Assembly: GCA_001898145.1 (NCBI GenBank)
Contig: MKSR01000030.1
Span: forward strand, 1 to 64,000
Direction of reading: 5' to 3'
Origin: Dyadobacter sp. 50-39
Lineage (GTDB): Bacteria; Bacteroidota; Bacteroidia; Cytophagales; Spirosomataceae
Length of the DNA stretch: 64,000 nucleotides
The position numbers and the translations under genes were made by a program. Shown one piece after another: positions 8,322 to 15,023 of the stretch; within the stretch, counting starts at the first letter, position 1, and the number at the start of each line of letters is the position of its first letter. The notes beneath the pieces were generated by a model. The model saw nothing but the letters and a program-made list of their open reading frames with translations. It searched no databases and was not told the origin of the DNA.

Positions 8322-9397
8322 CCCCAACCCATTTTTACAACGGAATCGGCCGGCAAATATGGCTGAGTCTCTTCGGCAGGTGGATTTTCGCATTGCTGGT
8401 TCCCTGGTTTGTGCCTACGATCAGCTATCTGCTTATTGGCGAACCCTACCTGGCCGGCCTCTACAACTTCGTCGGCGGCACGCTGATGATCTTCCTGATG
8501 ACGATCGTAGCGTTCGTCCCTCACGACTGGGCTGCGCGGTACATTGCCCGCAAATACCCGTCACTCGACTCTTCTCTCAAAAGAAGCGCGCTCTCGGCCG
8601 TCGCATTCTGGGTCCTGACGTTTGCATTTGTGACCTGCTACATGCTTTTCATCATGCATTTCAGGCCTTTTGAAGCACAATTAGACGGCCGGATGATGAT
8701 CAACGTCTATCTCTTTGAATTTGTGGCTGTACTTCTGCTTACAGGCCTTTATGAAATCAACTACTCGCTCGGCAAGTGGAAAACGCTGCAAATCAACAAG
8801 GAGGCGCTCAAAAGAGCGGGCATGCAGGGGCAATTGCAAAGTTTGAAGAGCCAGGTGAACCCGCATTTTTTATTCAACAGCCTGAATACGCTCTCGGCGT
8901 TGATCGCCGATGAACCCAAACGGGCCGAGCAGTTTGTGGATGAGATGGCCAAGGTATACCGGTACCTGCTGCAAACCAACCAGCACGAGCTGACGACGCT
9001 TGCGATGGAACTCCGTTTTATCAGCTCCTATTACCACTTGCTGCGCACACGCTACGATGCCGGTTTCGATCTGGTGATCGAGGTCAATGAGGATGATATG
9101 GAAAAAAAGATTCCTCCGCTTACCTTACAGCTCCTGCTCGAAAATGCCGTCAAGCATAATAGCATCCTGGAAGCCAACCCGTTACAAGTTACTATCCGAT
9201 CGATGGGCGATGACCTGCTCGAAATCAGCAACAATCGGCTGGTGAAATCCACACCGATCCGGTCGACACGCCTGGGGCTGGCCAACATTATGGCCAAATA
9301 TGAGCTGCTTTCCGACCGGATGCCTGCCATCGACAACGGCGAACGCTCCTTTACCGTCACCCTGCCGCTTATCACCCTGAAAACCGCAAATGCATGA
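8318..9397 (+). CDS. LytS-type sensor histidine kinase
   Basis: A 359-residue kinase with about four N-terminal transmembrane helices (20-150), a linker helix, the VNPHFLFNSLNTL phosphoacceptor motif (His183) and an intact N-box (ENAVKHN) plus a GLANIMAKY segment. It should autophosphorylate and pass phosphate to the LytTR regulator encoded next. It overlaps both neighbours by 4 bases (ATGA), so the three genes are translationally coupled. It is a paralogue of the upstream kinase, sharing FVDEM(S/A)KVYRY and the same topology. The signal sensed is unknown. Confidence 0.92.
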   Translation: MTPTHFYNGIGRQIWLSLFGRWIFALLVPWFVPTISYLLIGEPYLAGLYNFVGGTLMIFLMTIVAFVPHDWAARYIARKYPSLDSSLKRSALSAVAFWVLTFAFVTCYMLFIMHFRPFEAQLDGRMMINVYLFEFVAVLLLTGLYEINYSLGKWKTLQINKEALKRAGMQGQLQSLKSQVNPHFLFNSLNTLSALIADEPKRAEQFVDEMAKVYRYLLQTNQHELTTLAMELRFISSYYHLLRTRYDAGFDLVIEVNEDDMEKKIPPLTLQLLLENAVKHNSILEANPLQVTIRSMGDDLLEISNNRLVKSTPIRSTRLGLANIMAKYELLSDRMPAIDNGERSFTVTLPLITLKTANA

Positions 9398-10191
9398 ACA
9401 TATTAATTGTAGAAGATGAAAAACTGGCCGTGCGAAAGCTGACCAAGCTATTGGAAGAGACCGCACCGGAATTTAAAGTACAGGGAATCACGCCCAGCAT
9501 TGCGGCTACCGTAGACTGGATCATGCAAAATCGGGACGGCGGAAACCCGGAACCGGACATTATTTTTCTGGACATAGAGCTGGCCGACGGGCAGAGTTTC
9601 GAGATATTCAACCGGGTCCAGGTAAAAAGCACGGTGATCTTCACCACATCCTATGACGAATATGCCTTGCAGGCCTTCAAGGTGAATAGTATCGATTATT
9701 TGCTCAAACCGGTGCAGCAGGAAGACCTCCAACGTGCAGTCCGAAAGTTCTACGACCTCATCGCCCCGGGTAAGGCCGAGCCACAAGCGGCGCAGAAGCT
9801 GGACGTGGAAGCGATTCTGAAAAGCCTGTACCTGCAATCGCCCGTGCCCGAATACCGCAAAAGGTTTCTCGTAAAACAAGGTGCACGCCTGTTGTCGGTC
9901 GAGACTTCGGAAATTGCCTATTTCTACATTGACAATGGCCTGACGTTCTTCCGAAACCAGCAGGGACAGAAATTCGTGGTGGATTACAAAATGGATGAGC
10001 TGGATGCGTTCCTGGACCCGGACCATTTCTTCCGTGTCAACCGCGGACTGATCGTAACGCACCGGTCAGTTGTTCAGATGCAGCCTTACTACAACCACCG
10101 GCTGGCGCTCACATTACTCCCCGCACTCGACAAGGAAACGATCGTCAGCCGCGAGCGTGCACACGATTTCAAAGTTTGGATGGGTAAATAG
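9394..10191 (+). CDS. LytTR-family response regulator
   Basis: A 265-residue regulator with a receiver domain (residues 1-125, acidic pocket EDE at 7-9, phospho-Asp60 in IIFLDIEL, Lys in YLLKPV) and a C-terminal LytTR domain from about residue 160 (RFLVKQGARLLSVETSEIAY, FFRVNRGLIVTHRSV). It is the output partner of the preceding kinase pair, coupled by an ATGA overlap. Its stop lies 7 bases from the convergent sigma factor stop. The target promoters are not evident apart from the repeat at 7092-7122. Confidence 0.93.
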   Translation: MNILIVEDEKLAVRKLTKLLEETAPEFKVQGITPSIAATVDWIMQNRDGGNPEPDIIFLDIELADGQSFEIFNRVQVKSTVIFTTSYDEYALQAFKVNSIDYLLKPVQQEDLQRAVRKFYDLIAPGKAEPQAAQKLDVEAILKSLYLQSPVPEYRKRFLVKQGARLLSVETSEIAYFYIDNGLTFFRNQQGQKFVVDYKMDELDAFLDPDHFFRVNRGLIVTHRSVVQMQPYYNHRLALTLLPALDKETIVSRERAHDFKVWMGK

Positions 10192-10198
10192 CGGCTGT

Positions 10199-10798
10199 TT
10201 AAAACGACAACATCGCGTACTGGCCGGCCAGATCGGGATAATGGTGGGCGATCACCTCCTGCAACTGCGCGCGTGCACGCGCATACTGAGACCGCACCGT
10301 CGCTTCGTTGATTTCCAGCATACCCGCAATTTCTTTATGGCTGTAACCATCCACGGCATACATCAGGAACACGGTTTTATAAATGGGTTTCAGTTTCTGA
10401 ATGAGTTGCATGATTTCGCCGGCGGTAATTTCTGAAACAGCGTCATCCGTGATGCCAGGCTCGGGAATCTCGTCGAATGCCGTGCGCGCCGCGTAGTGCT
10501 TCCTATTCCGTCTAAAATAGCTGATCGCATTGTTGACCATCACGGTCCGCAGCCAGGCCTTGAAGGGCTGCCCGGGATCATACTTTTCCAGATTATTGAA
10601 CACCTTGAAAAACCCTTCGTTTAACACCTCCTCGGCTTCCTCCGGCGAATAGGTATACCTTAGGCAAATGCTTTTGGCATAGCCAAAATATTTCTTGAAC
10701 AGGATATGCTGTGCCTGACTGTTACCGGCAATGCATGCGGCAATGACCGAGCGGAAATCGTTCGGGTCAAAAATGATCTTATTCAGGAATTTGAGCAT
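10199..10798 (-). CDS. ECF-type RNA polymerase sigma factor
   Basis: A 199-residue sigma-70 family factor. Region 2 lies at about residues 30-100 (ILFKKYFGYAKSICLRYTYS, EEVLNEGFFKVF, FKAWLRTVMVNNAISYFRR). Region 4 lies at about 133-185 (LKPIYKTVFLMYAVDGYSHK, IAGMLEINEATVRSQYARAR). No anti-sigma gene is adjacent: downstream is a convergent gene, and upstream is the divergent kinase gene. That is unusual for Bacteroidota ECF factors. An 11-bp direct repeat lies 49 bases upstream. Confidence 0.9.
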   Translation of the reverse strand: MLKFLNKIIFDPNDFRSVIAACIAGNSQAQHILFKKYFGYAKSICLRYTYSPEEAEEVLNEGFFKVFNNLEKYDPGQPFKAWLRTVMVNNAISYFRRNRKHYAARTAFDEIPEPGITDDAVSEITAGEIMQLIQKLKPIYKTVFLMYAVDGYSHKEIAGMLEINEATVRSQYARARAQLQEVIAHHYPDLAGQYAMLSF

Positions 10799-11101
10799 AT
10801 ATTGTTACTTTTCAATGGATCATTCGGTGGGTTTGCTTTGTAATTGGCTACTAGCCGTCCGCTACTAGCCGATACAAAGAGAATGGATGTGAACCGCGAA
10901 TGAAAGCCGCCCGGACAGATAGCCGGAATGTGTAGCTGAATGGTCCGTTTTACCCGATAAACCACCCGGCAGGAAGTGCGGCCGGGCAGGCAGATCGGCC
11001 GGTCGGCAAAGAGTGGCCCTCTAACCCGCGAAAGGCACGATACGTCGAAACACCTGCGCTCCATGCCAGAATACCGGCGTCGGGCTGTTATTTTTACGGT
11101 A
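10799..11101. other. 303-bp divergent intergenic region
   Basis: This lies between the sigma factor and the kinase gene. It contains an 11-bp direct repeat (10847-10871). The 126 bases just before 11102 are open in the kinase frame, but their translation is Arg-rich and unlike an N-terminus, so I treat them as leader. No RNA gene or terminator is seen. Confidence 0.5.
10847..10871. repeat. 11-bp direct repeat upstream of sigma factor gene
   Basis: GCTACTAGCCG occurs at 10847-10857 and 10861-10871, 14 bp start to start, each containing a CTAG palindrome. It lies upstream of the sigma gene on the minus strand. It may be an operator or a chance duplication. Confidence 0.3.
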
Positions 11102-12172
11102 ATGACCAGAGAAAACACAAAAGGCGGCGTAGTGGCCGCGATGCATTTGCTGGCTTGGGCACTGCTCGGCTTTGTACTTGTATTTTACCAACCCTTGTCG
11201 TGGGGCGTGAGCCTGCCTGCCGTATTTTGGGTAAAACAATTCCTGAATTTCGGGCTGCTGGTCGCGCTGTTCTATTTCAATTCGCTTTACCTTGTCCCGC
11301 AATACCTGCTCAAAAACCGGATTTTCATCTTCATTTTGTGGGTTGTTGCCCTCGTGGTTCTAATGCTGATGGTAAGCAAACTCATTGACCATCAGCTGGA
11401 AATCCGGCGGCACATGGAGCAAATTATGCCACGCCCCAGACATCGCGGCGGGCCTAAGCCCCGGCATCTGATCGACGGCATTCTGCTCATGACCACGCTG
11501 CTGGTCGTCGGTGTGAGCACGAGCATGGCAGTGATCCAGCGCTGGCAGGCAGATGCACACCTGCGCGACACCGTTGAAAAACAGAACATTACCTCCGAAC
11601 TCGCATTGCTCAAAGCGCAGATTAACCCGCATTTCTTCTTCAATACACTCAACAATATATACGCACTGTCGTACACGAATGTAGAAGAGTCACGCGAGGC
11701 CACGCTTACACTCTCGCGCATGATGCGTTACCTGCTCTATGAAACCCAGCAGGATGTGGCGCCGCTCAGTCGCGAATTCGCGTTTATCGACGACTACATT
11801 GAGCTGATGAAGCTCCGCGTGCAGAGCAGCAGCAATGTGCAGTACACCCGTGATGAACCTATTCCCGACTACCCCATCGCCCCGATGCTACTGCTGCCAT
11901 TCATCGAAAACGCATTCAAACACGGGATCAATGCGTCGCAACAGTCGGAAATTAAAATACACGCCGGTCTGTCGAACAGTGCCTTGACGCTTCACGTAGA
12001 AAACCATATTTTTCCGGTACAGAAAGTAGCAGGCGCTGAAAGCGGCGGCATCGGCCTGAGCAATACCCGCAGGCGCCTGGATCTGCTCTATCCGGCGAGG
12101 CATCGCCTGGAAATCGATAACAACCAACAAGCCAATTCATTTACCGTTCACCTGACCATCGACCTGACGTAA
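11102..12172 (+). CDS. LytS-type sensor histidine kinase
   Basis: A 356-residue membrane kinase when started at the ATG 11102, which places the first transmembrane helix at the N-terminus. About four transmembrane helices (12-32, 45-62, 72-94, 124-145) are separated by a His/Arg/Pro-rich loop near 100-122. The phosphoacceptor is His177 in INPHFFFNTLNNI, and the ATP site is intact (FIENAFKHG, GGIGLSNTRRRL). It pairs with the LytTR regulator 12 bases downstream. The charged His-rich loop might bind metal (inference). Confidence 0.92.
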   Translation: MTRENTKGGVVAAMHLLAWALLGFVLVFYQPLSWGVSLPAVFWVKQFLNFGLLVALFYFNSLYLVPQYLLKNRIFIFILWVVALVVLMLMVSKLIDHQLEIRRHMEQIMPRPRHRGGPKPRHLIDGILLMTTLLVVGVSTSMAVIQRWQADAHLRDTVEKQNITSELALLKAQINPHFFFNTLNNIYALSYTNVEESREATLTLSRMMRYLLYETQQDVAPLSREFAFIDDYIELMKLRVQSSSNVQYTRDEPIPDYPIAPMLLLPFIENAFKHGINASQQSEIKIHAGLSNSALTLHVENHIFPVQKVAGAESGGIGLSNTRRRLDLLYPARHRLEIDNNQQANSFTVHLTIDLT

Positions 12173-12184
12173 ACCACATCCAGC

Positions 12185-12913
12185 ATGACCCTGAACTGCA
12201 TTACCGTTGACGACGAACCGCTCGCATTGGGCCTTGTCAGCTCATTTGTGGAACAAACGCCATTTCTGCATCTGCACGGACGGTACATCAATGCCCTGGA
12301 TGCGCTGCAAGTCATTACCAGGGAAAATATTCATTTGGTGTACCTGGACATTCAGATGCCGGAACTGACGGGTATGGAGCTTGCCAGGGTGCTCAGTCAA
12401 TCGCCGGAGACAAAAACGCGCATTGTGTTCACAACAGCATACAATCAGTTCGCGGTGCAGGGATATGAAGTCGATGCACTGGGTTACCTGCTCAAACCAT
12501 TCGGGTATAACCAGTTCCTGGCCACGGCCATGAAGGCTAAAAAGTATTTCGAAAACCTGCGGGAAGGGACCGCTGAACCCGAACTGGATTCGAGCGAGAA
12601 TTACCTGTTCGTGAAATCCGACTACAAACTGGTCAGGATTGATTTCGACGCCATTCTATTCATCGAGTCATTTAAGGATTATGTTAAAATCCACCAGGTT
12701 AATGGCAGCCCGGTGGTTTCGCATAGCAGCCTCAAAGCGATTGAGGAAAAGCTGCCGTCCGGCAAATTCATCCGCATACACCGCTCATTTATCGTGGCGG
12801 TAGGAAAAGTGGATTCTATCAGCAAAAGCGCAGTGCACATCGGCAGCGTCGATATCCCGGTGGGGGATTTGTACAAGGACGCGTTTAAGGAGTTGCTGGC
12901 GAAGTGGCAGTGA
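12185..12913 (+). CDS. LytTR-family response regulator
   Basis: A 242-residue regulator with a receiver domain (VDDE at 8-11, phospho-Asp55 in LVYLDIQMPE, Lys in YLLKPFGY) and a LytTR DNA-binding domain from about residue 140 (NYLFVKSDYKLVRIDFDAIL, GKFIRIHRSFIVAV). It follows its kinase by 12 bases. This is the commonest LytTR arrangement in Bacteroidota. It is followed by the palindromic octamer repeat at 12922-12992. Confidence 0.93.
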   Translation: MTLNCITVDDEPLALGLVSSFVEQTPFLHLHGRYINALDALQVITRENIHLVYLDIQMPELTGMELARVLSQSPETKTRIVFTTAYNQFAVQGYEVDALGYLLKPFGYNQFLATAMKAKKYFENLREGTAEPELDSSENYLFVKSDYKLVRIDFDAILFIESFKDYVKIHQVNGSPVVSHSSLKAIEEKLPSGKFIRIHRSFIVAVGKVDSISKSAVHIGSVDIPVGDLYKDAFKELLAKWQ

Positions 12914-12921
12914 AATTAATT

Positions 12922-12992
12922 TTGAATGATTGAATGATTGAATGACCGAATAGTATTCAATCATTCAATCATTCGGTCATTCAATCATTCAA
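12922..12992. repeat. octamer-built palindromic intergenic repeat, copy 1
   Basis: The left arm is three tandem TTGAATGA units ending in CCGAATA (12922-12952). The right arm is built of ATTCAATC units with one ATTCGGTC variant (to about 12992). Positions 12930-12950 pair perfectly with the right arm over 21 bp. A second, diverged copy lies at 39090-39176. It sits just after the response regulator stop and may end transcription or act as a REP-like element. Confidence 0.65.
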
Positions 12993-13078
12993 CATCACGC
13001 CCGCTTCCCCTTGGCTACCGCCTCCACCAGCCCCCGCATGTAACCAAAAAAGCAGAAAAAATTTGATGTAATGCAAAA

Positions 13079-13108
13079 CGACCGCCGACGCTCAGGCGTC
13101 GGCGGTCG
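13079..13108 (-). terminator. intrinsic terminator of the porin gene
   Basis: This is a perfect 13-bp stem (13079-13091 with 13096-13108) and a TCAG loop. On the minus strand it is followed by CGTTTTGC, a short U-run. It lies 28 bases past the stop of the minus-strand gene at 13136. Confidence 0.75.
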
Positions 13109-13135
13109 GGTCAAAAGCAACCGCTAAGCCAGTCC

Positions 13136-13819
13136 TCAGAAGGTAACACCGGCGGTAATCTGGATCATCCTCGCCTTCGGAAACACTGCTTCCTCGCCGA
13201 GGCCATCGATGTAAACTTCGTTCTTCTTAATATCCTGGATCGCCCGGATAGTGATCGGAATAGTCACTTTTCCGGCATCAATCTGCACGCCCGCGCTTAC
13301 CAACGCTCCTAAGCGGGTGACATCCGCATTGCGTATTTTCTCTTCATTATCAATGGGGGTACAGGCCACGCCTTCGGGACAGAACTGCCCAGTCATTTTG
13401 TAGGATGCCGACGTGCGAACGACCCAGTTTCCTCCCGCTTCCACAAACGGCCTGATCTTTCCGCCCAGGATGGTGTACCGAACCAGGAATGGTACCATCA
13501 GCGAATGTGATTTCGACTTCATTTTCAAATAGTACTCGGTGTTTTCGTCACCCGATTCCTGTTTGCTCCGGAACATGGTAAAGTTCGGCTGCAAGTGCAC
13601 AGACCAGCCTTTCACAGCATTTTGAAAACGATAGCCTGCATCCAGCCCGGCCAGCAGTCCCTTGGTGGGCTTCGCGTCCGAATCGTTTGGCACTAAAAAA
13701 CCGAGCTGCGGTCCTGCAATGACACCGAATTGCCACCGTTTGGCATCTTTGTCCGTCTGCCCGAATGAAAATGCCGGTATCAGTATACTCAGGGCGATGA
13801 TGAGAGAACGTTGCTTCAT
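13136..13819 (-). CDS. outer-membrane beta-barrel protein (porin family, OMP_b-brl_2-like)
   Basis: A 227-residue protein starting at the ATG 13817-13819 with signal peptide MKQRSLIIALSILIPAFSFG. The mature part alternates short amphipathic strands typical of an 8-stranded barrel (WQFGVIAGPQLGFLVPN, GWSVHLQPNFTMFRS, MIQITAGVTF at the C-terminus ending in Phe). An extracellular loop holds two cysteines (FCPEGVACTPID) that could form a disulphide. Its role is probably structural or small-solute related. It is a single-gene unit with its own terminator. Confidence 0.8.
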   Translation of the reverse strand: MKQRSLIIALSILIPAFSFGQTDKDAKRWQFGVIAGPQLGFLVPNDSDAKPTKGLLAGLDAGYRFQNAVKGWSVHLQPNFTMFRSKQESGDENTEYYLKMKSKSHSLMVPFLVRYTILGGKIRPFVEAGGNWVVRTSASYKMTGQFCPEGVACTPIDNEEKIRNADVTRLGALVSAGVQIDAGKVTIPITIRAIQDIKKNEVYIDGLGEEAVFPKARMIQITAGVTF

Positions 13820-13963
13820 AGCTACACAGGTTTGCATTGTAACCTATTGACACATAAAAGTAGCTAATTATTGCATGGCACTGGACATAATTATATTTTT
13901 TGAACAAAAATTATCACTATACACTTCAACATCGGGCACCATCACACCTGACCGAAGGACCCC

Positions 13964-14998
13964 TTAACCCAATTCTTCCAATACCTTCTCTAACAGCGCC
14001 TTAGTCTGCCTGACACCTTCATCATTGGTGGGCTTTGAGAGGTCTCCGCCCATATCGCGGATCAGCCCTCCCTCGTACTCGATGCCGACTATGCCATTGT
14101 TCCAACCGGAATCCTTAATGATTTTAAACATTTTGATGAAATCCGTTTCCGGGTCGTTGCCATTGGCATCGAACTGGTGTGTTTTGGCACTAATTCCCTT
14201 GGCATAAGGCATCATTTTGCGTACACCTTCATACTTATCGTGTTCCTTTACGCATTTTGTAGCCATAATACCTTTAATATCCTGCGTTTCAGGCTTGCTT
14301 CTTTCCGCGCAGAAGTTACCAAAATCGGGCAGAAGACCTTTATTGGTTGCCTTCAACTGCTTCATCACTCCCACAAGCCAATCGGGGTCGGTTGACACGC
14401 CGAAATGGTTTTCTACGATCACATTTATACCTGCTTTACCGGCATATTCCAGCAATTTGCCATAGCCGTCTACCGCCGCGGTGGCCAGTTCTGCGGGCGT
14501 CCCCTCTTCTTTTTTACCTGATAGCATGGCCATCGCATCGCCCAGGTTTACGCGGATAGCCGAGCAACCGAGAAATTTGGCCGCATCCACCCATGGGTAA
14601 TGCGCCTCTACGGCCTTCGCGCGCGCAGCATTGTCCAGGGCCGTCAGGTTTTCGCCATCCACCATAATAAGGTGGTTTTTCATACCCAGGTCGTCGCAGC
14701 GCTTTTTGAGCTCATTCAGGTAGGTCTGCTCCTTATGTTTATTATTAAAAAAGCCGGAAACGTATTCGAGTATCGAAATGTCGTAGTCCTTCCTGGCACG
14801 GGCGGGAAAATCCATATTGGTCATTTTACCGCTGAAAAGCTCCGAAGCAAACGAAAATTCAGCCAGCGAGATGTCAAAATTGAACTTAGCTGCTGCGGCG
14901 GACGGTGCGCTGACGGCAAGCATATCGACCGGACCGAGGCTAAGCCCCGCAGCGGCAAAACCGAGCTGACCTAAAAAGTGACGACGGGAATGGTTCAT
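13964..14998 (-). CDS. Tat-exported sugar phosphate isomerase/epimerase family protein
   Basis: A 344-residue protein with a twin-arginine signal (SRRHFLGQLGFAAAGLSLG) and a xylose-isomerase-like TIM barrel. Barrel signs include a DISLAEFSF strand, GCSAIRVNLGDAM, INVIVENHFGVS with the metal-type Glu, LLPDFGNFC, KGISAKTHQFD and GIVGIEYEGG. These give the Glu/Asp/His pattern of metal-dependent isomerases. The substrate is unknown. It follows the sugar dehydrogenase gene on the same strand by 25 bases, so it is likely co-transcribed and part of periplasmic sugar processing. Confidence 0.85.
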   Translation of the reverse strand: MNHSRRHFLGQLGFAAAGLSLGPVDMLAVSAPSAAAAKFNFDISLAEFSFASELFSGKMTNMDFPARARKDYDISILEYVSGFFNNKHKEQTYLNELKKRCDDLGMKNHLIMVDGENLTALDNAARAKAVEAHYPWVDAAKFLGCSAIRVNLGDAMAMLSGKKEEGTPAELATAAVDGYGKLLEYAGKAGINVIVENHFGVSTDPDWLVGVMKQLKATNKGLLPDFGNFCAERSKPETQDIKGIMATKCVKEHDKYEGVRKMMPYAKGISAKTHQFDANGNDPETDFIKMFKIIKDSGWNNGIVGIEYEGGLIRDMGGDLSKPTNDEGVRQTKALLEKVLEELG

Positions 14999-15023
14999 GA
15001 GTAGATTAGTTAGCTATTAATAA

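Noticed and set aside
10976-11101. N-terminal 42-codon extension of the kinase at 11102
   Set aside because: Arg/Ser-rich residues precede the first transmembrane helix with no similarity to the other kinases. The ATG at 11102 fits better.
12922-12992. Repeated octamers as a CRISPR array
   Set aside because: Units are 8 bp, contiguous and arranged as inverted arms. There are no unique spacers and no cas genes.
2010-13135. Similar strings AACCGCTAAACCAGTC (near 2016) and AACCGCTAAGCCAGTC (near 13120) as a repeat family
   Set aside because: The first contains the stop codon of the 49-aa gene and the second is a leader sequence. The match is short, with no structure and no third copy.
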